Of a DNA stretch of 64,000 nucleotides, positions 1 to 7,380 are shown one piece after another. Both the position numbers and the translations under genes were made by a program. Below the pieces are notes generated by a model, which worked only from the letters and a program-made list of their open reading frames with translations, searched no databases and was not told the origin of the DNA. Each line of letters opens with the position of its first letter. Position 1 is the first letter of the stretch. Source of the stretch: Chryseobacterium fluminis (GTDB taxonomy: Bacteria > Bacteroidota > Bacteroidia > Flavobacteriales > Weeksellaceae); the NCBI RefSeq assembly GCF_026314945.1, contig NZ_CP111121.1, positions 3,038,001 to 3,102,000 on the forward strand, given 5' to 3'.

Positions 1-131
1 CTACCATCTCTTCCCCCGTCCGTACCTTTCGTAAAAGGAATAACAGCCTCTCCGAGAATTTTTTTACAAATCAATGTAGCTAAATTTTCAAATTCGGTAT
101 CATTTAAATAATGTAAGGGATATTTTCTCAT
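1..131 (-). CDS. Restriction-endonuclease-like protein, N-terminal fragment (cut by window edge)
   Basis: Only the first 43 codons lie in the window, reading leftwards from an ATG at 131. The peptide begins MRKYPLHYLNDTEFENLATL and continues to a GTDGGRDG segment near residues 37-43. A Phe-Glu-x-Leu helix followed by GxDGGRD is characteristic of the N-terminal PD-(D/E)XK nuclease domain found in Mrr-like and other defence proteins; the Asp of GGRD would be a metal ligand. The rest of the gene is outside the window, so the downstream domains are unknown. The 170-base gap to the RES gene holds no other gene. Family assignment rests on a short motif only. Confidence 0.5.
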   Translation of the reverse strand, partial: MRKYPLHYLNDTEFENLATLICKKILGEAVIPFTKGTDGGRDG

Positions 132-301
132 AAAGTTTCAAATATAATTAAAGAAATCAATGATAATAAGATGATTTAATAAGTATGAGTCTATCAAATG
201 ACAATAGTTCTTATCTAAATAGATCTCAAATTTTGGTTTTATTATGATTAATCAGTTTTGATGTTCTCATTAATATTTACTACTCACGGTTATACTTTTT
301 T

Positions 302-1459
302 TTATTTTCTTTCTTCAGGTAACCCCGTAAAAGCATTGTCATCATAAATAACAGCCTCTGTTAAATACTCTAAACTCTTTATTTTAACTAATGATGAGTT
401 TTTCGAAGTATATTTAAATTTAGAAGAATCAAAAATAAGTGCATTATAACCTTCATAAACAGAACTTTTAAATAAAATTCCATCATACTCTAAATCTCTA
501 ATAATATCAGAAATAAATTGAGTTATCAAATATTGTTCATTCATCTCTGGGAGAATAGGAGAACATAATTCATCTGAAATGTCTTTGAGAAAAAGATATT
601 TTTTTAAACTTTCTTTATCATCAAAATGATCATACAAATTTATAAATCTTAAATCTGCCATTTTAAGATCGTCCAAGTTTTCAAAGCAACCTATAGAAAC
701 ATAATGCCCTGGTTGTGGTCTAACCTCTCCTAAAGCCACTCCTTCACTAGAAGCCAGGTATAAGTAAGAAACTCCTTGCCTGTTCAACCTACCCGAAGTT
801 GATTTAAAAATTGGGGGAGACGAGATTGAATCTTTTTCGAAAGCTTTTTTTATTTTAACTGAAAATTCTTCTTCTATTTTTTCTTCTTTGTATCCTATTC
901 TAGCTCTGTACAATAGAGTGCCGGAGAGCAAGGTGTATTTATTATCTTCAAAAGCTTGTTTGAATATTAAAGAAGCTTCATTTATTAAAAGGTAATGATT
1001 CTTTTTTTGTAATTCTGGTTTATATTTATGCCAATATTTTGAACCATTTTCTTTTAAAGAATAAGAAAACAAACCCCTTCCAGTATCGTCATACCCATAA
1101 TATAAGTCATCAAAAGGATATTCATTTAAATCAAATAGTGTATCTATAAATTGATCTATTTCTTCTTCTCTAGATATTTTATCTGCAAATTCATGATTGA
1201 TTATACTGTTCTGCATATAAAATGGAAGTGGAAAATCCTCTCCACCCCATCGTGAATTATATATATACTCTGGAAAATGATATCTAATTAAAAATCTGCA
1301 AAATCTATTAAATTTTTCGTTAATTGTTACATCTATATTATAATTATTAGATAAACAAATTGTGCATGGAAATGAATTTTTATTAGAGTTGATTAAAACA
1401 TAATTTTTTAATGACTCATCTTTACAACAATTACTACATAAAAAAAAATTTTCATCCAT
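302..1459 (-). CDS. RES-domain protein with N-terminal zinc-ribbon/HEPN-like region
   Basis: A 385-residue protein. The N terminus has two CxxC pairs (Cys8/Cys11 and Cys32/Cys35), a probable zinc ribbon. The C-terminal half is a RES domain: LYRAR near residue 183, GRLNRQGVSYLYLAS around 224-240, a GEVRPQPG segment and a final aromatic-rich strand. RES proteins of toxin-antitoxin systems degrade NAD+ by phosphorolysis or hydrolysis; longer versions with an extra N-terminal region, as here, are usually labelled HEPN/RES N-terminal domain proteins. No Xre/MbcA-type antitoxin gene is adjacent. The gene is visibly AT-richer than the housekeeping genes to its right and lies beside a nuclease fragment and an insertion sequence, so it was probably acquired by transfer. 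Toxicity is an inference. Confidence 0.8.
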   Translation of the reverse strand: MDENFFLCSNCCKDESLKNYVLINSNKNSFPCTICLSNNYNIDVTINEKFNRFCRFLIRYHFPEYIYNSRWGGEDFPLPFYMQNSIINHEFADKISREEEIDQFIDTLFDLNEYPFDDLYYGYDDTGRGLFSYSLKENGSKYWHKYKPELQKKNHYLLINEASLIFKQAFEDNKYTLLSGTLLYRARIGYKEEKIEEEFSVKIKKAFEKDSISSPPIFKSTSGRLNRQGVSYLYLASSEGVALGEVRPQPGHYVSIGCFENLDDLKMADLRFINLYDHFDDKESLKKYLFLKDISDELCSPILPEMNEQYLITQFISDIIRDLEYDGILFKSSVYEGYNALIFDSSKFKYTSKNSSLVKIKSLEYLTEAVIYDDNAFTGLPEERK

Positions 1460-1576
1460 AGTTCGAAATATACATTTTAGAGATTAATATATGCATTACA
1501 AATATAGTTACATTCAATTTTCTCCTATTATGGATTACCGTAAAAAATGAAAATAAATTCTACTTGCATTTATAAT

Positions 1577-1599
1577 GGATCAGTATAAAAAGTTGGGGA
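1577..1599 (+). repeat. Left terminal inverted repeat of the ISAon1-type element
   Basis: Starts GGATCA and ends AAGTTGGGGA. Pairs with the right end at 2955-2977 (19 of 23 bases identical after reverse complement). Confidence 0.8.
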
Positions 1600-1627
1600 G
1601 AAAAATTAATAAATGTAATTTTACCAG

Positions 1628-1981
1628 ATGTCATCTGAGAAAGAATTATTAAAATTACTGTTACCGGAATATCTGGTTGAATACTTTGATATTACCCATT
1701 TTGAAGAAAAAGAAGGATTGCTTCATCTTTATTTTGAGGAAAAAAATACTGTTCCCAAAGAGCTTTCCTCTTTGCATCTACAATCCAAAGGCTTTCATGA
1801 AGAAATCACGGTTAATGACTTTCCTCTCCGTGGAAAACCTGTAAAACTTCACATCAGACGAAGAAGATGGACCGATATAAAATCTGGTAAGATCCTGCAG
1901 AGAGACTGGAATCTCATTGCCGTTGGAACCCGCATGACAAAGGACTTTGCGGAGTTCTTAAAAAAAATCAGCCGATACTAA
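1628..1981 (+). CDS. ISAon1-family transposase, N-terminal region (ORF A)
   Basis: A 117-residue protein, basic towards its end (HIRRRRW near residue 76), resembling the separately encoded N-terminal region of ISAon1-family transposases, which supplies the DNA-binding part. It begins 51 bases inside the left inverted repeat. The stop at 1979-1981 follows a run of eight A residues (1960-1967). Skipping one base there joins this frame to ORF B, whose frame is open from 1962 onwards. This suggests the full transposase is made as a fusion by frameshifting or transcript slippage, with this ORF also translated alone. Confidence 0.85.
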   Translation: MSSEKELLKLLLPEYLVEYFDITHFEEKEGLLHLYFEEKNTVPKELSSLHLQSKGFHEEITVNDFPLRGKPVKLHIRRRRWTDIKSGKILQRDWNLIAVGTRMTKDFAEFLKKISRY

Positions 1982-2009
1982 AGCCCTTCCCTTAGAAACC
2001 ATCGGTGAG

Positions 2010-2954
2010 ATGTATGGGGTACAGGGAAAGACATTCCGCAGGCAATACAAAAAATCATTAAGCGGGTTCAAAGACTGGCTCCAAAAGCCCCATGCGGAAG
2101 ATTGGATTCTTTATCCGGAAAATTGCTCCTCTTCTCTGTCTCTGGATGAAGTTGCTCTTTCCCAGGGAGAATTATACACGGTTCTTACTTCCAAAAAAGC
2201 AAAAGGCAGGAAAGGCAGTATTGTTGCCATTATCAAAGGTACACAGAGTGAAGAGGTCATTGAGCAGCTTCTGAAAATAAACAGGAAGCTTCGCAAAAAT
2301 GTAAAGGAAATTACCCTTGATATGGCCGGGTCTATGAAGCTTATTGCCAAACGCTGTTTCCCTGATGCTATTAAGGTCATAGACCGGTTCCATGTTCAGA
2401 AGCTCGCCACTGAAGCCCTTCAGGAATTAAGGATCAACTACCGTTGGGAAGCTATAGAATGGGAAAATAGCCTGCTCGATGAAGCAAAGAAAAACAGGGA
2501 GCCTATTGAGATAGAAACGTTTGAAAACGGTGATACCCGCAAACAGCTTCTGGCAAGAAGCAGGTATTTACTCTACAAAAGCAGGGAAAAGTGGACGCCT
2601 TCTCAAATGCAGAGAGCTGAAATTTTATTTACAGAATATCCTGATTTAAAGAAGGCATATGGGTTATCGGATGGATTAAGAAAGATTTACAATCAGAATA
2701 TTCCCAAATCTATTGCCATGACAAAGTTAGCGCATTGGTTCAGGGATGTTGAAACATCAGGTTTTAAATCATTCTCAGTTTTAAGAAAAACAATAATGAA
2801 TCATTACAGCGGCATCTTAAACTTTTTCGACAGAAGAAGTACCAACGCTTCGGCAGAATCTTTTAATGCTAAAATTAAAAACTTCAGATTACAGCTTCGG
2901 GGAGTAAAAGACAAAGCATTTTTCCTGTTCAGACTCTCTCAACTTTTTGCATAG
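2010..2954 (+). CDS. ISAon1-family transposase, catalytic region (ORF B)
   Basis: The frame is open from 1962, upstream of the first ATG at 2010, and the extra residues (KKSADTKALPLETIGE) run smoothly into MYGVQGKTFRR, supporting synthesis as a fusion with ORF A. DDE-type catalytic residues can be proposed: Asp in SLDEV (residue about 46), Asp in TLDMAGS (about 103), and Glu in NASAESFNAKIK near the C terminus. The domain corresponds to the ISL3-type DDE transposase fold. The stop codon precedes the right inverted repeat directly. No internal stop or deletion is seen. Confidence 0.9.
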   Translation: MYGVQGKTFRRQYKKSLSGFKDWLQKPHAEDWILYPENCSSSLSLDEVALSQGELYTVLTSKKAKGRKGSIVAIIKGTQSEEVIEQLLKINRKLRKNVKEITLDMAGSMKLIAKRCFPDAIKVIDRFHVQKLATEALQELRINYRWEAIEWENSLLDEAKKNREPIEIETFENGDTRKQLLARSRYLLYKSREKWTPSQMQRAEILFTEYPDLKKAYGLSDGLRKIYNQNIPKSIAMTKLAHWFRDVETSGFKSFSVLRKTIMNHYSGILNFFDRRSTNASAESFNAKIKNFRLQLRGVKDKAFFLFRLSQLFA

Positions 2955-2977
2955 TCCCCAACTTTTGTTCATGATCC
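2955..2977 (-). repeat. Right terminal inverted repeat of the ISAon1-type element
   Basis: On the minus strand it starts GGATCA and ends AAGTTGGGGA, matching the left end at 1577-1599. It overlaps the base after the transposase stop codon. Confidence 0.8.
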
Positions 2978-3027
2978 CAAAAACACTCTACGTAAAAAAT
3001 TAACAAATAAGGACACCGAATAAACAA

Positions 3028-3060
3028 AAAAAGCTGATAATCTAAAATTATCAGCTTTTT
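3028..3060. terminator. Rho-independent terminator downstream of the tRNA operon
   Basis: Perfect hairpin: arms 3032-3041 (AGCTGATAAT) and 3047-3056 with a 5-base loop, flanked by A and T runs on both sides. It lies just after the last minus-strand tRNA and can act in both directions. Confidence 0.85.
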
Positions 3061-3064
3061 AAAG

Positions 3065-3148
3065 TACCCCGGGCGGGACTTGAACCCGCACGCCAAAAGA
3101 GGCACAGGATTTTAAGTCCTGCGTGTCTACCAGTTCCACCACCAGGGC
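3065..3148 (-). tRNA. tRNA-Leu (anticodon UAA)
   Basis: Minus-strand 84-base class II tRNA with a long variable arm. Acceptor arms GCCCUGG and CCGGGGU pair, the discriminator is A, and the anticodon loop CUUAAAA gives anticodon UAA. The T arm has GGGUUCAAGUCCC. The 3' CCA is not encoded. Last gene of a three-tRNA operon. Confidence 0.95.
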
Positions 3149-3154
3149 ATGGCG

Positions 3155-3230
3155 TGGAGCGAAAAACGGGATTCGAACCCGCGACCCCAACCTTGGCAAG
3201 GTTGTGCTCTACCAGCTGAGCTATTTTCGC
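3155..3230 (-). tRNA. tRNA-Gly (anticodon GCC)
   Basis: Minus-strand tRNA. Acceptor arms GCGAAAA and UUUUCGC, anticodon loop UUGCCAA (GCC), T arm GGGUUCGAAUCCC, discriminator U. Here the CCA end is encoded (bases 3155-3157), unlike in both neighbouring tRNAs. Confidence 0.95.
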
Positions 3231-3236
3231 ATACTG

Positions 3237-3318
3237 TGCGGATGAAGGGACTCGAACCCCCACGCCTCTCGGCACCAGATCCTAAGTCTGGCGTGGCTAC
3301 CAATTACACCACATCCGC
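3237..3318 (-). tRNA. tRNA-Leu (anticodon UAG)
   Basis: Minus-strand class II tRNA. Acceptor arms GCGGAUG and CAUCCGC, anticodon loop CUUAGGA (UAG), extended variable arm, T arm GGGUUCGAGUCCC, discriminator A, CCA not encoded. First gene of the operon, about 60 bases after the promoter. Confidence 0.95.
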
Positions 3319-3379
3319 GTTGTTTATTCTGAAAACTTATTTTCTAAAGAACTTGTTTCGTTTTCCGTTTTCAGTGGTG

Positions 3380-3410
3380 CAAAGATAGGATAAATTCTTT
3401 TAGTTCCAAA
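3380..3410 (-). promoter_or_regulatory. Promoter of the tRNA operon (Bacteroidota type)
   Basis: On the minus strand a TTTG (3407-3410) is followed after 19 bases by TATCTTTG (3380-3387), an excellent match to the TTTG/TAnnTTTG promoter used by the primary sigma factor of Bacteroidota. It faces the tRNA genes. Confidence 0.8.
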
Positions 3411-3507
3411 CTTTTTAGAAAAAAAAATTAATTTTTTTACATTTTTTTTCTCCCGTAGTCTTTATTACGATTGATTTTCTTACTTTTACATCGTTAATTA
3501 TTATGAT

Positions 3508-3885
3508 ATGGAATTACAAGGAACGGTAAAGAAAATATTTGATGCTCAGACTTTTGCGAGCGGTTTCCAGAAAAGAGAAATGGTGATTTTGACGCAGGAA
3601 CAGTATCCTCAGCCGATAAACATTGAATTTTTGTCTGATAAGATCGGATTATTGGATAATCTGAAGGAAGGGGAAAATGTAAAGGTCGGAATCAACATCA
3701 GAGGAAGAGAATGGGTTTCTCCTCAGGGCGAAACAAAATACTTCAACTCCATTACAGGGTGGAGGGTAGAAAAGGTATTCGATAACGGTTCAGAGCCTAC
3801 GCAGGCTGCACCGTCACAATCTTCATCTCCTGTATCCAACGAAAATCCGTTTGCCGGAGACGATGACGATGATTTACCTTTCTAA
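3508..3885 (+). CDS. DUF3127 domain protein with SSB-like acidic C-terminal tip
   Basis: A 125-residue protein. Residues 1 to about 93 match the DUF3127 family, a small OB-fold-like domain widespread in Bacteroidota (features such as MELQGTVKKIFDAQTF, GREWVSPQGETKYFN and ITGWRVE). A Ser/Pro/Gln-rich linker follows and the protein ends in DDDDDLPF. That tail closely resembles the acidic DDDIPF tip by which single-stranded DNA-binding protein recruits repair and replication proteins. A role in DNA binding or repair is inferred from this tail; no experimental function is known to me. It is probably transcribed alone; the aat remnant starts 62 bases later. Confidence 0.8.
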   Translation: MELQGTVKKIFDAQTFASGFQKREMVILTQEQYPQPINIEFLSDKIGLLDNLKEGENVKVGINIRGREWVSPQGETKYFNSITGWRVEKVFDNGSEPTQAAPSQSSSPVSNENPFAGDDDDDLPF

Positions 3886-3947
3886 TGAGAAGAAAATACT
3901 TGAAATATAATCCTGCTTTCTTAAGTGGGATTTTTTTTCCTTAAAAA

Positions 3948-4600
3948 ATGGTTCGATTAGAAGAAAGCGAGATTTCGTTCCCGGATCCGGAAATTTACGA
4001 TGGCCACGACGGACTGATCGCTTTCGGTGGCGATCTTTCTATAGAAAGAATCTGGTTTGCTTATCAACTGGGAATTTTCCCCTGGTATAACCCGGGGAGG
4101 AGATTCTTTGGTGGTGCCCGGATCCGCGTTTTGTGCTGTATCCAGCCGAATTGAAGATTTCAAAATCCATGAAAAAAATACTTCAGCGTGGTATTTTCAC
4201 CTTTTCTGAGAATAAAAACTTCAGGGAAGTTATCAGAAACTGTCAGCAGGCAAACAGAAAGGGCCAAACAGGAACGTGGTTATCGGATGAACTCATGGAA
4301 ACTTTCATTCAGCTCCACGAATATGGGCTGGCCAGAAGTATTGAAGTCTGGCAAAACGATGAGCTGGTGGGTGGATTTTATGGTCTTCAGATCGGTCACG
4401 TTTTCTGTGGGGAAAGTATGTTTGCAAAAGTGAGCAATGCTTCAAAAGCAGGATTTATTTACTTTGTTGAAAATAACAAAGACACCATAGAATTAATTGA
4501 CTGCCAGTCTCATACGGAGCATTTGGAAAGCCTGGGCGCAAAAATGATTCCTAAAATAGAATTTCTAAAAATTTTACATAAAAATAATGAACGCAGATAG
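3948..4600 (+). pseudogene. aat: Leucyl/phenylalanyl-tRNA-protein transferase, frameshifted
   Basis: Aat transfers Leu, Phe or Met from aminoacyl-tRNA to proteins with N-terminal Arg or Lys, marking them for ClpAP degradation. The first frame (from 3948) encodes the family start [20 protein letters not shown] and GIFPWYNPG. After the G-run at 4094-4097 this frame turns to nonsense and stops at 4154. The next frame resumes the family sequence ([18 protein letters not shown], then GTWLSDELMETFIQLHEYGLA, GGFYGLQIG, GESMFAKVSNASK, IDCQSHTEHLESLGA) and runs to the stop at 4600. Adding one G to the run would restore a single frame of about 217 residues. This is either a real inactivating deletion or a base missed in a G homopolymer. 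The last 14 bases overlap the transporter gene. Confidence 0.9.
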
Positions 4601-5477
4601 AGAAAAATGGATTCTTCTGGTCGTCCTGAGTCTCATCTGGGGATCGTCTTTTATCCTGATAAAAAAATCACTGGAACATTTCAGCCCCTATCAGGTTGGC
4701 GCATTAAGGGTCTTGATCGCCGGAATAATTTTAATGCCTATTGCCATTTCAAAATATAAACTGTTTCCTAAAAAACATCTAAAATGGCTTTTGCTGGCTG
4801 CGTTTACGGGAAATTTTATTCCGATGTTTCTGTTTCCGATTGCCGAAACGGAAGTCAGCAGCAGCATTGCAGGAATCATCAATTCCATGATGCCCATTTT
4901 TGTAATTATTGTCGGTGCCCTGATCTGGAAGTTTGAAACAACAAAGCGACAGATGACAGGGACCTTAATAAGCTTTGCAGGCGTATGCTTACTCGCCTTC
5001 GGCGGTGACGGGGAAGGCGGAAAATTTAAACTGATTCCCATTTTATTATTACTACTGGCTACTTTATGTTATGCGTTGAGCACAACGACCGTAAAATCTA
5101 AATTAATGGATGTTTCCTCAACAGTCTTATCGGCTTTTGTTTTTTCTTTCGTATTATTTTTCCCCTCATTAGTTGCTTTATGCTTTACAGGATTCTTCTC
5201 CACCTTTAGTTTTAGTGAAAATAATTTGACAGGCCTGATGTTTGTAGGTCTGCTTTCTGTATTCGGGACCGGACTGGCTATGATGATGAATTACCGGCTG
5301 TTAAAAGTTTCCACTCCCCTATTTGCATCTACTGTTACCCTTCTGATGCCGATTGTCGCTATCATCTGGGGTCTTCTGGACGGTGAAAAACTTAGCGTTT
5401 TACAATTTATCGGAGCAGGTATTATCATTGCCGGACTGATATTTTTAAGAGCCCGGCCGGCTGCTATAAAAAAATAA
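4587..5477 (+). CDS. EamA-family (drug/metabolite) transporter
   Basis: A 296-residue inner-membrane protein with about ten hydrophobic segments arranged as two EamA repeats. The first begins VVLSLIWGSSFILIKKSLEH with the usual SPYQVGALRV segment; the second ends GLLDGEKLSVLQFIGAGIIIAGL. This is the usual length and topology of DMT-superfamily exporters of metabolites or amino acids. The substrate cannot be predicted. The start overlaps the end of aat by 14 bases, so the two are probably cotranscribed, and a bidirectional terminator follows immediately. Confidence 0.88.
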   Translation: MNADREKWILLVVLSLIWGSSFILIKKSLEHFSPYQVGALRVLIAGIILMPIAISKYKLFPKKHLKWLLLAAFTGNFIPMFLFPIAETEVSSSIAGIINSMMPIFVIIVGALIWKFETTKRQMTGTLISFAGVCLLAFGGDGEGGKFKLIPILLLLLATLCYALSTTTVKSKLMDVSSTVLSAFVFSFVLFFPSLVALCFTGFFSTFSFSENNLTGLMFVGLLSVFGTGLAMMMNYRLLKVSTPLFASTVTLLMPIVAIIWGLLDGEKLSVLQFIGAGIIIAGLIFLRARPAAIKK

Positions 5478-5510
5478 TCCTGCATTGCGGCAGGATTTTA
5501 TCTTTTTTTT
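5476..5510. terminator. Bidirectional terminator between convergent genes
   Basis: Hairpin with arms 5476-5483 (AATCCTGC) and 5490-5497, followed by a T-rich tract. It separates the plus-strand transporter from the minus-strand TPR gene. Confidence 0.8.
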
Positions 5511-5534
5511 ACCATCTGAATGAGTGATAAATGA

Positions 5535-6914
5535 CTAATTTTTCTTTTTCACTTTTGCCTTGACCTTTTTCACCTCATCTTTGATGTAGGGATATTTTTT
5601 CTGCATATCTGTAGCCAGAGAAGGGTCTAATTCTAAAGCTTTCTGAAGGGATTCGGCCCCTTTTTCCTGATCTTTTAAATTAAAATAACAATTGCTGAGC
5701 TGGTAGTACAATTCTGCCCGGTCATGTTCTTTTAAGGCACTGTATAAAATAGTAACCGCCTCTTCATATTCACCCAGCAACATCAACACTTCCGAAAAAG
5801 CATACCAGTTATAAAATCTCGACGGCTCTGCATCCACTAATTTCTTAAGACAGGAAAGACTTTCTTCAAATTTTCCGGAGTCGATAAATAAAAACGCAAG
5901 TCTTTTCTGATAATCGAGGTTATTTTCGTTTAAATGGGTAGCTTCTTTTGCAAAGTGCAATGCTTCAGACATGCCGCCCATCTCTTCATAAAGATAAGAC
6001 TGTTCCATCATCGACAGATAAAACTGAGGATCTTCCCTTAGCGATTTCTGGAAAGCATTTAAAGCAACGATCGGCTGTTTTAAGGCTTTATAACAAAGTC
6101 CTATTTTATAGAATGTAAAAGCTTTCGTATATTCAAGCTCCAACATTTCTTCATAAACTTCAATGGCTTTCTGGTACTGTCCTAATGCTTCATAGCAGGC
6201 AGCTTTATTAGCATATACTCCCACAGAGCTTGAGTTAATGGCCAAAAGATAATCATACCCTTTTATGGCCTCCTCATAGTTTTTTCTGTTGAAATAAAAC
6301 TGTCCGTATTCAAACCAAGCGACTTCCGAATAGGCAAAGTCATCCAGGTATTCGTTAAGAAACGCAATGGCCTCATCGCTCTTATTAAGATCAGCAAAGC
6401 AGATCATACTGTTTTCCAGCGAATACTCATCGGTGGGGTCTTCTTTCAGTGCTTTCCTGTAATGTTTAAGAGCGTTAAAAGGATCTCCTAAATTAACATA
6501 TTCATCGGCAATGAAATTGTGAAGGAAGTTTTCTTCTTCTTTCAGTTCCAGTGCTTTTTTACAAATTTCTATGGATCTTTTAGGATTTCCTAAATTCGAA
6601 TAATACTTCGCATAGCATACCAGGAAGTCGGTATTCTCCATTGAGGAACCCTTTAACTCACTGATAAGTTCTTTTGCCGTATTATAATCTTCCCACTCCA
6701 GAAGAATTTCAAGTTTTTTTATCTTGATATCCAGAGAATTGGGATGAAGCTTCAGACCGTAATTTACTGCTGTATCAGCATAATTAAAATCTCCAAGCTC
6801 CAGATAATAAACAATGATATCTTCCAACTCTTCTGTATCAAAGTAGAATTCATCATTGTTTTCCATCATTTCCTCGAACTTTTTTACAAGTTCATTTCCA
6901 AAATATTCTTCCAA
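5535..6914 (-). CDS. Tetratricopeptide-repeat protein
   Basis: A 459-residue protein made almost wholly of TPR helices from about residue 35 to 445; repeats carry the typical Gly/Tyr/Ala/Pro positions (for example NKAACYEALGQYQKAIEVYE and YYQLSNCYFNLKDQEKGAES). The N terminus is acidic and the C terminus ends in a Lys-rich tail (KVKKVKAKVKKKN). No signal peptide is seen, so it is presumably a cytoplasmic scaffold. Similar stand-alone TPR proteins are common in Flavobacteriia without a known role. It faces the EamA gene across a shared terminator. Confidence 0.85.
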   Translation of the reverse strand: MEEYFGNELVKKFEEMMENNDEFYFDTEELEDIIVYYLELGDFNYADTAVNYGLKLHPNSLDIKIKKLEILLEWEDYNTAKELISELKGSSMENTDFLVCYAKYYSNLGNPKRSIEICKKALELKEEENFLHNFIADEYVNLGDPFNALKHYRKALKEDPTDEYSLENSMICFADLNKSDEAIAFLNEYLDDFAYSEVAWFEYGQFYFNRKNYEEAIKGYDYLLAINSSSVGVYANKAACYEALGQYQKAIEVYEEMLELEYTKAFTFYKIGLCYKALKQPIVALNAFQKSLREDPQFYLSMMEQSYLYEEMGGMSEALHFAKEATHLNENNLDYQKRLAFLFIDSGKFEESLSCLKKLVDAEPSRFYNWYAFSEVLMLLGEYEEAVTILYSALKEHDRAELYYQLSNCYFNLKDQEKGAESLQKALELDPSLATDMQKKYPYIKDEVKKVKAKVKKKN

Positions 6915-7380
6915 TACTTTTTTCCCTCGTCAGCCAATGTTCGAATATGCTTACAAACCTCGACAAACTTATTAATTAATATTAATTCTGAAATTTATCA
7001 TTCAAAACGTATGCAAAGTTGCGAAATTTTTTTGACATATATCTTTGTAAATTTCTATCTTAAAGATAGTGAAAAGAAGATAAGAATCAAATTATTCCGG
7101 AAAAATAAAGAGGAGTTATTGTTAAATTAACACAATTAATCGTCTTAGCCTGAAATATCTCTACTGTAAACCTTTCTGATATTTTTTACTTAAACTCTTT
7201 CTTTATCTATTTTTAATCTCCGTTAACAGCTGCCGCGAATGTTCCTGAATTCCCGGAAACGGATAACATGATCTGCTTCTCCATCGTTTATTTGAGTGTT
7301 TCTTTGAAAAAAAATGTGTTTTTAAGTAGATGTACCTACTGTAAAAGAACGGGACCTAAAGTCCCGTCCCGTTATATTTA
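6915..7380. other. 466-base intergenic region with one plus-strand promoter-like site
   Basis: Lies between the starts/ends of two minus-strand genes and contains no convincing gene. A plus-strand TTG (7019-7021) with TATCTTTG at 7040-7047 (18-base spacer) resembles a promoter pointing into the empty stretch. The glmM terminator occupies 7341-7366. Nothing else was recognised. Confidence 0.4.
7341..7366 (-). terminator. Terminator downstream of glmM
   Basis: Hairpin arms CGGGAC (7350-7355) and GTCCCG (7361-7366) with loop CTAAA; on the minus strand it is followed by TTCTTTTAC. Confidence 0.65.

Larger units (their letters stand above)
1577..2977 (+). mobile_element. ISAon1-type insertion sequence (about 1.4 kb)
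   Basis: The element is bounded by imperfect 23-base terminal inverted repeats: the left end at 1577-1599 and the right end at 2955-2977 (read in reverse) both start GGATCA and end AAGTTGGGGA, with 19 of 23 positions identical. Between them are two overlapping-frame transposase reading frames. No clear target duplication is visible: the 8 bases outside each end differ. The ends and both frames look intact, so the copy may be functional. Confidence 0.85.

Noticed and set aside
1962..1981. The split transposase as a decayed element
   Set aside because: Both frames, the inverted repeats and the candidate DDE residues are intact, and ISAon1-family transposases are commonly encoded in two frames.
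3051..3388. Open frames on both strands across the tRNA cluster
   Set aside because: They coincide with three well-folded tRNAs and have no protein-like sequence.
6744..7130. 128-codon plus-strand open frame overlapping the TPR gene start
   Set aside because: Ile/Phe-rich translation of AT-rich DNA antisense to a real gene; no family similarity.
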